This document shows positions 7,518-15,471 of a DNA stretch of 44,652 nucleotides, in pieces. Position 1 is the first letter of the stretch. Each line of letters opens with the position of its first letter. A program made the position numbers and the translations under genes. Source of the DNA: Pseudomonas aegrilactucae (GTDB lineage Bacteria > Pseudomonadota > Gammaproteobacteria > Pseudomonadales > Pseudomonadaceae). The DNA is taken from positions 1 to 44,652 of the forward strand of contig NZ_JAHTBI010000040.1 in NCBI RefSeq assembly GCF_019168305.1, given 5' to 3'. The notes under the pieces were generated by a model, which saw only the letters and a program-made list of their open reading frames with translations, did not search any database and had not been told where the DNA came from.

Positions 7518-8435
7518 ATGACAACAATAACGATCAATGAAGTGGGCCTGCGTGATGGCCTGCAAAGCCTGCAGCGCAGCATGCCGACCGCCGACAAGCT
7601 GCGCTGGATCGACGCCGCCTACGCCGCCGGCATCCGCCATATGGAAGTTGCCTCCTTCGTGCCTGCCCGCCTGCTGCCGCAAATGGCCGATGCCGATGCC
7701 GTGGTGGCCCACGCCCTGACCTACCCCGGCCTGCAGGTGAGCGTGCTGGCGCCCAACCTGCGCGGTGCCGAAAATGCCCTGGCCAGCGGCGCCCACCGCA
7801 TCATCGCGCCCATCTCGGTCAGCGCGGCCCACAGCCAGGCCAACGTGCGCCGCAGCCCGCAGCAGATGGTCGAGGAGTTCGCCCGTATGTGCGACCTGCG
7901 CAATAGCGCCGGGCGCCCCGAGGTGATCATGGTCGCCGGCATGTCCACCGCCTTCGGCTGCACGCGCCAGGGTGAAGTGCCCTTGAGTGACCTGTGCGAC
8001 CTCACCCGCCTGGTGCTGGAGGCCGGCTGCGATCAGGTCTCGCTCGGCGACACCACCGGTTACGCCACACCCGGCCAGGTCGCTGAAACGGTCGATGCCG
8101 TGCGCCTGATCGCCGGTGACACGCTGCACGCGGCGCATTTTCACGACACCCGCGGCCTGGCCCTGGTCAACAGCCTGGTGGCGGTGCAGCACGGCATTCG
8201 CGAACTCGACGCCTCGCTCGCCGGCCTGGGCGGTTGCCCCTTCGCCCCCGGCGCCTCGGGCAATACCGTGACCGAAGACCTGGTGTTCATGCTGCATGGC
8301 TCGGGCTTTGCCACCGGCATCGACCTGCCGGCACTGATCGCCTCGCGCACGGTGCTCGAGACCGGCCTGCCGGGTGAAACCCTGTACGGCTACATCGCCC
8401 GCGCGGGCTTGCCAACGCACGCCCCACTCGCCTGA
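7518..8435 (+). CDS. Hydroxymethylglutaryl-CoA lyase-like enzyme
   Basis: The 305-residue protein is a TIM-barrel DRE-TIM metallolyase of the HMGL branch. It has the opening motif EVGLRDGLQ (R12, D13), the metal-binding pair HFH (H207, H209), the family signature GLGGCPFAPGASGN with the mobile-loop cysteine C240, and N249. These are the complete catalytic set of HMG-CoA lyase, which splits HMG-CoA to acetoacetate and acetyl-CoA. Close relatives cleave other 3-hydroxyacyl-CoAs such as citramalyl-CoA-type substrates. Pairing with a CoA-transferase 26 bp downstream, and the absence of the other leucine-degradation genes, suggests the substrate is a free acid activated here. Exact substrate not determined. 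Confidence 0.9.
   Translation: MTTITINEVGLRDGLQSLQRSMPTADKLRWIDAAYAAGIRHMEVASFVPARLLPQMADADAVVAHALTYPGLQVSVLAPNLRGAENALASGAHRIIAPISVSAAHSQANVRRSPQQMVEEFARMCDLRNSAGRPEVIMVAGMSTAFGCTRQGEVPLSDLCDLTRLVLEAGCDQVSLGDTTGYATPGQVAETVDAVRLIAGDTLHAAHFHDTRGLALVNSLVAVQHGIRELDASLAGLGGCPFAPGASGNTVTEDLVFMLHGSGFATGIDLPALIASRTVLETGLPGETLYGYIARAGLPTHAPLA
7523..7530 (+). promoter_or_regulatory. Hfq/Crc-type A-rich catabolite-repression motif
   Basis: AACAATAA matches the AAYAAYAA motif bound by Hfq with Crc in Pseudomonas. It overlaps codons 2-5 of the first enzyme gene, exactly where such sites block translation when preferred carbon sources are present. This supports a catabolic, not a biosynthetic, role for the cluster. 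Confidence 0.55.
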
Positions 8436-8461
8436 ATCGCCTTTGCAGCGGAGTACAGCTG

Positions 8462-9646
8462 ATGTCCAACCTCCCACTGGACGGCATTCGTGTCGTCGAA
8501 ATGTCCCATATGGTCATGGGCCCCACCTGCGGCATGATCCTCGGCGACCTGGGCGCCGAAGTGATCAAGATCGAACCGACCAAGGGTGATGGTACCCGCC
8601 GCCTGCTCGGCGCCGGCGCCGGCTTCTTCCGCACCTTCAACCGCAACAAGCAGAGCATGGCGGTGGACGTCGAGAGCGAGGCCGGCCGCGAGGCGGTGCT
8701 CAAGCTGCTTGACCGTGCCGACGTGTTCATCGAGAACTTCAAGCCGGGGCGCATGGACAGCCTGGGCTTTGGCTACACCGCTCTCAGCCAGCGCAACCCG
8801 CGGCTGATCTACGCCACCCACAAGGGCTTCCTTGCCGGCCCCTACGACAAGCGCCTGGCGCTGGACGAGGTGGTGCAGATGATGGCCGGCCTGGCCTACA
8901 TGACCGGCCCGGTGGGCCGCCCGCTGCGCGCCGGCAGCTCGGTCAACGACATCATGGGCGGCATGTTCGGTGCCATCGGCGTGCTCGCCGCCCTTACCGA
9001 GCGCCAGCGCAGCGGTTGCGGGCGCGAGGTGCAGAGCGCGCTGTACGAGAACTGCGTGCTGCTGGCCGCCCAGCACATGCAGCAGTACGTGGTCACCGGT
9101 GAAGCCGCCGCGCCCATGCCCAACCGCATCAGTGCCTGGGCCATCTACGACGTGTTCAGCTTTGCCGGCGGCGAGCAGATGTTCGTTGCCGCCACCGGCG
9201 ACAGCCAGTGGCGCACGCTGTGCACACTGCTCGGCCAGCATGACCTGATGGCCGACCCGAGCCTGGCCAGCAACAACGACCGGGTGCTGCAACGCCCGCG
9301 CCTGCTGGCGCACCTGGCCGAGGTGTTCGCCACGATGGACGCGCAGGCCCTGGCACCGCAACTGGAGGCCAACGGCATCCCGTTCGCGCCCATCTGCACG
9401 CCCGAGCAACTGTTCGACGACCCGCACCTGCTGCAAAGCGGCGGCCTGAGCGAGCTGCAACTGGAGGACGGCAGCCACACCGCGATGCCGCTGCTGCCCT
9501 TCTCCCTCGACGGCCAGCGCCTGGGGCCGCGCCGGGCCATTGCGCGCATTGGCGAAAACACCCGCGAGGTGATGCAGGGCCTGGGCTACAGCCTGGCCCA
9601 GATCGACGCGCTGGCAGCCGCCGGCGTATTGCGCACCGACCACTGA
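8462..9646 (+). CDS. CaiB/BaiF class III CoA-transferase
   Basis: The 394-residue protein has the N-terminal family opening LPLDGIRVVEMSHMVMGPTC, the segment GDLGAEVIKIEPTKGD and the catalytic aspartate in LALDEVVQMMAGL (D135). Class III transferases move CoA between carboxylic acids through an aspartyl-CoA anhydride, commonly using succinyl-CoA or acetyl-CoA as donor. In this cluster it would activate the imported acid for cleavage by the HMGL-like lyase encoded just upstream. The C-terminal half is complete. The family is certain; donor and acceptor are not. Confidence 0.92.
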   Translation: MSNLPLDGIRVVEMSHMVMGPTCGMILGDLGAEVIKIEPTKGDGTRRLLGAGAGFFRTFNRNKQSMAVDVESEAGREAVLKLLDRADVFIENFKPGRMDSLGFGYTALSQRNPRLIYATHKGFLAGPYDKRLALDEVVQMMAGLAYMTGPVGRPLRAGSSVNDIMGGMFGAIGVLAALTERQRSGCGREVQSALYENCVLLAAQHMQQYVVTGEAAAPMPNRISAWAIYDVFSFAGGEQMFVAATGDSQWRTLCTLLGQHDLMADPSLASNNDRVLQRPRLLAHLAEVFATMDAQALAPQLEANGIPFAPICTPEQLFDDPHLLQSGGLSELQLEDGSHTAMPLLPFSLDGQRLGPRRAIARIGENTREVMQGLGYSLAQIDALAAAGVLRTDH

Positions 9647-9659
9647 CAAGGACCACCCC

Positions 9660-10184
9660 ATGGCACTCTATGCATTCGACGGCCTGCGGCCACACTGGCA
9701 CGACAGCGTGTACATCGCCGAAGACGCCACCGTGATCGGCCAGGTGAACCTGGCCCAGGGCAGCAGCGTATGGCCCCAGGCCGTACTGCGCGCCGACAAT
9801 GAACCGATCATGATCGGCGCCGGCAGCAATGTGCAGGAAGGCGCGGTGCTGCACACCGACCCCGGTTTCCCGCTGCAGGTGGGCGTCGAGGTGACTATCG
9901 GCCACCAGGCCATGCTGCATGGCTGCACGGTCGGTGATGGCAGCCTGATCGGCATCCAGGCGGTGGTGCTCAACGGTGCGGTGATCGGGCGCAACTGCCT
10001 GGTCGGTGCCGGCGCGGTGGTCACCGAAGGCAAGGTGTTCCCCGACAATTCGCTGATTCTCGGTGCCCCGGCCAAGGTGGTGCGCGAGCTGGATGAACAG
10101 GCCATCGCCGCGTTGCGCGACAACGCCCGCCATTACATCGAGCATGCCCAGCGTCACAGGCAGACCCTGGTGCGTATCGGCTGA
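9660..10184 (+). CDS. Gamma-carbonic-anhydrase-fold (LbetaH) protein
   Basis: The 174-residue protein is built of left-handed beta-helix hexapeptide repeats, followed by a C-terminal helix. Three histidines expected to bind a metal are present: H65 in VLHTD, and H82 and H87 in IGHQAMLHGC. Relatives include YrdA/CaiE proteins and PaaY, a thioesterase that rescues CoA from dead-end esters in phenylacetate degradation. Beginning 13 bp after a CoA-transferase gene, a PaaY-like housekeeping or CoA-recycling role is more likely than CO2 hydration; this is inference from context. Confidence 0.88.
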   Translation: MALYAFDGLRPHWHDSVYIAEDATVIGQVNLAQGSSVWPQAVLRADNEPIMIGAGSNVQEGAVLHTDPGFPLQVGVEVTIGHQAMLHGCTVGDGSLIGIQAVVLNGAVIGRNCLVGAGAVVTEGKVFPDNSLILGAPAKVVRELDEQAIAALRDNARHYIEHAQRHRQTLVRIG

Positions 10185-10243
10185 GCGCAGCCAGCCCCTG
10201 CCCCACCGCTTCTCCGACAACTATAAGAATGGAGATGTACGAC

Positions 10244-11566
10244 ATGAGTTCGACCCTTGGTGCCACCCGGGTTGTCAGTACCCCTGCACAGCTCGATGAA
10301 CTGCTGCTGTACCGCCGCGTCGCCTGGCGCATCATGCCGCTGGCGATCATCTGCTTCCTGTTCTCCTATTTCGACCGTATCAACATCAGCTTCGCCAAGA
10401 CCCAGATGCAGGCCGAGCTGGGCCTGAGCGATGCCGCCTACGGCCTGGCCGCGAGCATGTTCTTCATCGGCTACGTCCTGTTCGAGGTGCCCAGCAGCTG
10501 GGGCCTGAAGAAGTACGGCGCGCCGGCGTGGATCTGCCGGATCATGGTGTCGTGGGGGCTGGCCACCGCCGCCCTGGTGTTCGCCTACACCCAGTACACG
10601 CTGTACTTCCTGCGCTTTCTGATCGGCGTGATGGAGGCCGGTTTCGGCCCGGCGATCCTGTTCTACCTGGCGTGCTGGTTCCCCAAGAAGTACCTGGCGC
10701 GGGTCAACGGCCTGTGGTTCCTGGCGGTGCCGCTGGCAGGCGCAATCGGCGCCCCCGCCGCAGGGTTGATCCTGCAGGGCATGCACGGCGTGGCGGGGCT
10801 GGCCGGCTGGCACTGGCTGTTCCTGCTCTCGGGGCTGCCGTGCATCGTGCTCGGGGTGCTGGTGCTGTGGAAACTGGACAACGACATCGCCTCGGCGCGC
10901 TGGCTCAGCGATGCAGAGAAGCGCACCCTGCAACGCAACCTGGACAGTGACCGTAAACCCGGCGACAGCAAGCACGGCTCGCTGTGGAACGTGCTGCTGA
11001 CCCGCGAGGTGGCGATATTCGCGATGATCTACTTCGTGATCAAGTCGGCCAGCTACGGGCTCAACTTCTGGATGCCGCACCTGATCGAGAAGTCGGGCGT
11101 GAACGGTTCGACCCTGATCGGCCTGCTGACCTCCTCGCCGTACATCATTGCCTGCGTCGGCATGATCGTGGTGACGCGGCTGTCGGACCGCAGCGGCGAT
11201 CGCAAGAGCTACCTGCTCGGCTGCATGATCGCCTCGGCGCTGGGCTATCTGCTGGCATGCTTCTACGCCGACAACTCGGTGGCGATGATGGGTGCGCTGG
11301 TGCTGGCGACGGCGGGTACGTTCATCGCCATCCCGCTGTTCTGGACGCTGCCGCAATCGACCTTCTCGGGCCTGGCCATCGCCACCGGCACGGCGGCGAT
11401 CAACTCGCTGGGCCAGCTCAGCGGCATCGTGGCGCCGGCCATGGTGGGCTATATCAACGACCTCACCGGCATCAGTTACATGGGCATGCTGTCGATCGCC
11501 CCGCTGATTCTGCTCAGCGTGGTGTTGATCGCCGTGTTCGTGAAGAACCCGCCGCGCAGCCACTAA
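10244..11566 (+). CDS. MFS transporter, anion:cation symporter (ACS) family
   Basis: The 440-residue protein has 12 predicted membrane helices and the ACS hallmark FDRINISFAKTQM at the end of helix 1, with the central hydrophilic loop around residues 215-245. The ATG at 10244 is chosen because GGAG lies 9 nt upstream; an ATG at 10229 is in frame. ACS transporters import organic anions such as hydroxyphenylacetate, phthalate, tartrate or hexuronates with protons. Here it would import the acid metabolised by the lyase and CoA-transferase. An A-rich AACTATAA just before the ribosome site is one base off the Hfq/Crc motif. Confidence 0.9.
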   Translation: MSSTLGATRVVSTPAQLDELLLYRRVAWRIMPLAIICFLFSYFDRINISFAKTQMQAELGLSDAAYGLAASMFFIGYVLFEVPSSWGLKKYGAPAWICRIMVSWGLATAALVFAYTQYTLYFLRFLIGVMEAGFGPAILFYLACWFPKKYLARVNGLWFLAVPLAGAIGAPAAGLILQGMHGVAGLAGWHWLFLLSGLPCIVLGVLVLWKLDNDIASARWLSDAEKRTLQRNLDSDRKPGDSKHGSLWNVLLTREVAIFAMIYFVIKSASYGLNFWMPHLIEKSGVNGSTLIGLLTSSPYIIACVGMIVVTRLSDRSGDRKSYLLGCMIASALGYLLACFYADNSVAMMGALVLATAGTFIAIPLFWTLPQSTFSGLAIATGTAAINSLGQLSGIVAPAMVGYINDLTGISYMGMLSIAPLILLSVVLIAVFVKNPPRSH

Positions 11567-11588
11567 GCCCTTCGCCAGGTACAAGACC

Positions 11589-12866
11589 ATGATGAGACGA
11601 CCGGCCCGCATGGGCCTGGCGCTGGGCATCGGCCTGTGCGCACCCGGCGTTTTCGCCGACGGTTTCAGTGAGTTCCGCGGCAAGCTGGAGCTGAAGAACT
11701 TCTACTTCAGTCGCGATTTTCGCGATGGTTTTCCCAGCCAGTCCAAACGTGAGGAATGGGCCCAGGGCCTGCAGTTGAATCTGCAATCGGGCTACACCCA
11801 GGGCCCGCTCGGGTTTGGCGTGGACGCCGTGGGCATGCTCGGGGTCAAGCTCGACGCGGGCCCCGAGCGCGGCGGCACCGGCCTGCTGCCACGTGGCGCC
11901 GATGGGCGCGCCGCAGACGACTACGCCAAGCTGCTGGCCACCGCCAAGCTCAAGCTGGGCGACACCGAGCTGCGCTACGGCGGGCTGAGCCCGGTGCTGC
12001 CATTGATCGCGTCCAACAGCAGCCGCCTGTTCGCGCAGTACTTCAATGGCGGCCAGTTGATCTCGCGGGACCTGGACAAGGTCACGCTGCACCTGGGCCG
12101 GGTCGACAGGGTCAGGCAGCGCGACTCCACCGACAGCGAGGGCCTGACCACCATGGCGCAGATGGGCGCCTGGTCGGGTGCACTGACCAGCGACAGCTAC
12201 ACCTATGGCGGCATCGACGTGCAGCCGTTCAAGGCGCTGACCCTGAGTGCGCATGCCAGCGAACTGCAGGACTTCTACCGGCGCGGGTTTCTCGGCGCGC
12301 AGCTGCGCCAGCCGTCAGGGCCTGGCACCCTGCTGGGCGAACTGCGCCTGTTCAGCGCGAAGCAGACCGGGGCCGAGCACATCGGCGTTGTGGACAACCG
12401 CGTGATCAGCAGCAACCTGGGCTACCAGTTGGGCGCACATCGGCTCAGCGGGGGGTATCAGCGCATTGCCGGGAATACCGCCTACGCCTATCTGGGCGGC
12501 ACCGACACCTACCTGTTCAGCGAACAGCAGGTGTATGCCTTTGCGCAGAAAGACGAGCGTGCCTGGCATGGGCGGTACGACTACGATTTTGCGGCATTGG
12601 GCATACCGGGGCTGAGCTTCACCTTTCGCTATGTGACGGGCGACAACGTCGACCTGCAGCGCGTGAGCGGTCGCAAGGCGGCCCTGGCGCGCGCCAGGGG
12701 CAGCGAAGGCCGGGAGTGGGAACGCACCACCGACATTGCGTATGGGGTGCAGGGCGGGCCACTGAAGAACCTCTCGCTGCGTTGGCGCAATGCCACAGCG
12801 CGCTCGAATTATGCCGAGGGAGCCGATGAGAACCGGGTGATCGTGAGTTACAGCATCGGGTTCTGA
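11589..12866 (+). CDS. OprD-family outer-membrane porin
   Basis: The 425-residue protein has an N-terminal signal peptide (cleavage after the VFA-D region) and then a beta-barrel pattern of alternating hydrophobic residues. OprD-family landmarks include an opening strand ending in LKNFYFSRDF, the REEWAQG segment and a C-terminal phenylalanine (VSYSIGF) recognised by the BAM complex. OprD/OccK porins are substrate-selective channels for amino acids or aromatic and aliphatic acids. It begins 22 bp after the MFS gene and completes the uptake route. Substrate unknown. Confidence 0.92.
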   Translation: MMRRPARMGLALGIGLCAPGVFADGFSEFRGKLELKNFYFSRDFRDGFPSQSKREEWAQGLQLNLQSGYTQGPLGFGVDAVGMLGVKLDAGPERGGTGLLPRGADGRAADDYAKLLATAKLKLGDTELRYGGLSPVLPLIASNSSRLFAQYFNGGQLISRDLDKVTLHLGRVDRVRQRDSTDSEGLTTMAQMGAWSGALTSDSYTYGGIDVQPFKALTLSAHASELQDFYRRGFLGAQLRQPSGPGTLLGELRLFSAKQTGAEHIGVVDNRVISSNLGYQLGAHRLSGGYQRIAGNTAYAYLGGTDTYLFSEQQVYAFAQKDERAWHGRYDYDFAALGIPGLSFTFRYVTGDNVDLQRVSGRKAALARARGSEGREWERTTDIAYGVQGGPLKNLSLRWRNATARSNYAEGADENRVIVSYSIGF

Positions 12867-12867
12867 G

Positions 12868-12890
12868 GCGCCGGCCTTGCCGGCGAAGCT
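12868..12890. repeat. Degenerate REP hairpin after the porin gene
   Basis: The stretch GCGCCGGCCTTGCCGGCGAAGC resembles one REP arm with GCCGG...CCGGC pairing. It lies directly after the porin stop and may protect or end that transcript. Confidence 0.45.
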
Positions 12891-12903
12891 TTTGTGCAGG
12901 CAC

Positions 12904-12934
12904 AAAAAAAGCGACCCGAAGGTCGCTTTCTTTG
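12904..12934. terminator. Bidirectional intrinsic terminator
   Basis: AAAGCGACC and GGTCGCTTT pair around a CGAA tetraloop. Read on the minus strand the stem (TTCG loop) is followed by seven T; on the plus strand by TTTCTTTG. It ends the tRNA-Asp/Val transcript from the right and the porin operon from the left. Confidence 0.85.
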
Positions 12935-12969
12935 TTGCTTCGAGGAGTTCAAGGGCCTCGAGGCGGATA

Positions 12970-13046
12970 TGGCGCAGCGGACGGGACTCGAACCCGCGAC
13001 CCCCGGCGTGACAGGCCGGTATTCTAACCGACTGAACTACCGCTGC
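12970..13046 (-). tRNA. tRNA-Asp (GTC)
   Basis: The 77-nt gene, including an encoded CCA, has a GCAGCGG acceptor arm and the anticodon GTC (complement at 13010-13012) in a normal cloverleaf. It is identical to the copy at 13142-13218. Confidence 0.97.
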
Positions 13047-13141
13047 GTATCGCACAGACTTTCGCCTGTTTGAAACTGGGATCTGGCCAGAAGCCTGAGC
13101 TTCGGACCTCAAACCGGTGGTTAAACCGATCTGGAGAAAAG

Positions 13142-13218
13142 TGGCGCAGCGGACGGGACTCGAACCCGCGACCCCCGGCGTGACAGGCCGGTATTCTAAC
13201 CGACTGAACTACCGCTGC
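13142..13218 (-). tRNA. tRNA-Asp (GTC), second copy
   Basis: This 77-nt gene, with encoded CCA, is identical to the downstream copy at 12970-13046 and lies between it and tRNA-Val. The three appear to form one transcript. Confidence 0.97.
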
Positions 13219-13295
13219 GCATAGTGGACTTGCGTCCCGTTCCTCTCTGGTAACACGCTCTTTCGATTGTGTCGAGCCAGGAACATCTCAGGAAG

Positions 13296-13371
13296 TGGTG
13301 GGTGATGACGGGATCGAACCGCCGACCCTCTGCTTGTAAGGCAGATGCTCTCCCGGCTGAGCTAATCACCC
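13296..13371 (-). tRNA. tRNA-Val (TAC)
   Basis: The 76-nt gene with encoded CCA has acceptor GGGTGAT, T-loop GGTTCGATCC and anticodon TAC. It is first in the minus-strand cluster, directly after the promoter at 13394-13422. Confidence 0.97.
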
Positions 13372-13393
13372 GTGTGCTTCGCTGAGGTGGTGA

Positions 13394-13422
13394 AATTTAC
13401 GCAGGTATCGAACCTAAGTCAA
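13394..13422 (-). promoter_or_regulatory. Sigma-70 promoter of the Val-Asp-Asp tRNA cluster
   Basis: On the minus strand TTGACT (-35) and TAAATT (-10) are separated by exactly 17 bp and lie just upstream of tRNA-Val. This is a near-consensus housekeeping promoter, as expected for tRNA genes. Confidence 0.75.
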
Positions 13423-13429
13423 TACCAGT

Positions 13430-13466
13430 GTTGAAGTTTTTTTCAAAAAGTCGAAAAAACCTCAAC
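13430..13466 (-). terminator. AT-rich hairpin terminator after the SDR gene
   Basis: GTTGAAGTTTTTT and AAAAAACCTCAAC form a 13-bp stem with one G-T pair around an 11-nt loop. It starts 8 bp beyond the stop of the oxidoreductase gene and precedes the tRNA promoter. Its A/T tracts resemble a bidirectional terminator that separates metZ-SDR from the tRNAs. Confidence 0.6.
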
Positions 13467-13473
13467 GTATCGC

Positions 13474-14247
13474 TCAGGTGTAAATCATCTTCTTGGTCAT
13501 GCCGCCGTCCACCACGAACTCCTGGCCGGTGACAAACCCTGCATTTCTGGACAGCAACCACGCCACCATCGCCGCCACGTCCTCCACGGTCCCTACCCTG
13601 CCCGCCGGATGCTGCGCATGGTCGGCTTCGCTCAACGGCTCGGCACGCCGTGCCGACGGATCACGTGCATCGATCCAGCCGGGGCTCACAGCGTTCACAC
13701 GGATCTCCGGCCCCAGGCTCATGGCCAGGGCATGGGTCAGGGCCAGCAGCCCGCCCTTGCTCGCCGCATAGGCCTCGGTATCGGGTTCCGACTGCGCCGC
13801 ACGGGTCGACACCAGGTTGACGATGGCCCCGCAATGCGCGCGCAGGTAAGGCGCACAGTGCTTGGCCAGCAGCATCGGCCCGCCCAGGTTGACCGCCAGC
13901 ACGCGGTTCCAGTGGTTCAGGCTGAGGCTTTCGAGGGTGATGTTGTGCGGGTCGGCGATGGCCGCGTTGCACACCAGCGCATCCAGGCGCCCGAACTGGC
14001 CCAGCACCTCGGCCACCCCGGTGATCACCTGGGCTTCATCGGCCACATCCATGCCAATGAACCAGGCGTTGTCACCGAGCACCCTGGCCACTGTCGCGCC
14101 ACGTGCCCGGTCAAGGTCGGTGAGTACCACCTGCCAGCCTTCACTGATCAGCCAGGCCGCAATGCCCAGGCCGATCCCGCGTGCAGCGCCGGTCACCAGC
14201 GCCACACGACCGTTGTGGCTGCTTTCGCTCACCGACCAGTCGATCAC
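13474..14247 (-). CDS. Short-chain dehydrogenase/reductase (SDR)
   Basis: The 257-residue classical SDR has the NAD(P)-binding motif [10 protein letters not shown], the NAA motif at 94-96, N120, and the catalytic S147, Y160 and K164. An aspartate after the second strand (TDLD) favours NAD over NADP. It starts at a GTG whose first bases overlap the metZ stop (GTGA), so translation is coupled to metZ. The same gene pair is conserved in Pseudomonas, but the substrate and the link to methionine metabolism are unknown. Confidence 0.92.
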   Translation of the reverse strand: MIDWSVSESSHNGRVALVTGAARGIGLGIAAWLISEGWQVVLTDLDRARGATVARVLGDNAWFIGMDVADEAQVITGVAEVLGQFGRLDALVCNAAIADPHNITLESLSLNHWNRVLAVNLGGPMLLAKHCAPYLRAHCGAIVNLVSTRAAQSEPDTEAYAASKGGLLALTHALAMSLGPEIRVNAVSPGWIDARDPSARRAEPLSEADHAQHPAGRVGTVEDVAAMVAWLLSRNAGFVTGQEFVVDGGMTKKMIYT

Positions 14248-15455
14248 AGCGCCGCCAGGCCGCGCGCCAGGTCGGCTTGCAGGTCGGCCACATCTTCCAG
14301 GCCCACGGCAACCCGGATCAGGCTGTCGCGAATCCCCGCCGCTTCACGTTCCTGCGGCGCCAGACGGCCGTGGGAGGTGGTGGCCGGGTGGGTGATGGTG
14401 GTCTTGCTGTCGCCCAGGTTGGCGGTGATCGAGATCAGCCGCGTGGCGTCGATGAAGCGCCAGGCGCCCTCCTTGCCACCCTTGACCTCGAAGCTCACCA
14501 CCGCGCCGTAGCCACGCATCTGGCGCTTGGCCAGTTCGTGCTGCGGGTGGCTCTGCAGGCCGGCGTAGTGCACCTTCTCGATGCCGTCCTGCTGCTCCAG
14601 CCACTCGGCCAGCGCCTGGGCGTTGGCACAGTGCGCGCGCATGCGCAGGTTCAGCGTCTCCAGGCCCTTGAGGAAGATCCACGCGTTGAACGGGCTCAAC
14701 GACGGGCCGGCGGTACGCAGGAAGCCCACGACTTCCTTCATGTGCTCGCTGCGCCCGGCCACGACGCCGCCCATGCAACGGCCCTGACCGTCGATGAACT
14801 TGGTCGCCGAATGCATGACGATGTCGGCACCCAGCTTCAGCGGCTGCTGCAAGGCCGGGGTACTGAAGCAGTTGTCGACCACCAGCAGCACGCCCTTGGC
14901 GTGTGCGATCTCGGCCAGCGCGCTGATGTCCACCAGTTCGGCCAGCGGGTTGGACGGCGACTCGACGAACAGCAGCTTGGTGTTGGGCTTGATGGCCTGT
15001 TCCCAGCCAGCGAGGTCCACCAGCGGCACGTAGTCAACCTGCACGCCGAAGCGCTTGAAGTACTTCTCGAACAGGCTGATGGTCGAACCGAACACGCTCT
15101 GCGACACCAGCACGTGGTCGCCGGCGCTGCACAGGGCCATCACGATGGACAGGATGGCCGACATGCCGGTGGAGGTGGCGACCGCCTGCTCGGCGCCCTC
15201 GAGGGCGGCGATGCGCTCTTCGAAGGCCCGTACGGTCGGGTTGGTGTAGCGCGAATAGACGTTGCCTGGAACTTCGCCGGCGAACCGCGCGGCGGCATCG
15301 GCCGCCGTACGGAACACGTAGCTGGAGGTGAAGAACAGCGGGTCGCTGTGCTCACCTTCCGGCGTGCGATGCTGGCCGGCACGTACCGCCAGCGTATCGA
15401 AAGCGACCCCGTCGAGGTCGCTGTCCAGGCGCCCGGCATCCCATTCCTGTGTCAT
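14244..15455 (-). CDS. metZ: O-succinylhomoserine sulfhydrylase
   Basis: The 403-residue PLP enzyme belongs to the Cys/Met metabolism family. The PLP lysine is K219 in [11 protein letters not shown], and the SRYTNPT phosphate-binding region is intact. In pseudomonads MetZ makes homocysteine directly from O-succinylhomoserine and sulfide, bypassing transsulfuration. It lies 16 bp after purF, in the order purF-metZ-SDR known from this genus, and its stop overlaps the SDR start. The separation from other PLP paralogues (MetB, MetY, MegL) rests on gene order and overall sequence. Confidence 0.93.
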   Translation of the reverse strand: MTQEWDAGRLDSDLDGVAFDTLAVRAGQHRTPEGEHSDPLFFTSSYVFRTAADAAARFAGEVPGNVYSRYTNPTVRAFEERIAALEGAEQAVATSTGMSAILSIVMALCSAGDHVLVSQSVFGSTISLFEKYFKRFGVQVDYVPLVDLAGWEQAIKPNTKLLFVESPSNPLAELVDISALAEIAHAKGVLLVVDNCFSTPALQQPLKLGADIVMHSATKFIDGQGRCMGGVVAGRSEHMKEVVGFLRTAGPSLSPFNAWIFLKGLETLNLRMRAHCANAQALAEWLEQQDGIEKVHYAGLQSHPQHELAKRQMRGYGAVVSFEVKGGKEGAWRFIDATRLISITANLGDSKTTITHPATTSHGRLAPQEREAAGIRDSLIRVAVGLEDVADLQADLARGLAAL

Positions 15456-15471
15456 GCCGTTGCTCCCCTTG

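Noticed and set aside
7518..9646. Reading the lyase and CoA-transferase as part of leucine degradation or as the itaconate genes
   Set aside because: No acyl-CoA dehydrogenase, methylcrotonyl-CoA carboxylase, hydratase or CitE-type lyase is present beside them.
10154..11683. 509-codon open frame antisense to the MFS gene
   Set aside because: His/Gln/Arg-rich shadow frame opposite a clear 12-helix transporter.
12970..13218. Direct repeats suggesting a mobile or CRISPR-like array
   Set aside because: The repeats are two complete tRNA-Asp genes, and likewise those at 39459-39936 are tRNA-Glu and tRNA-Ala genes.
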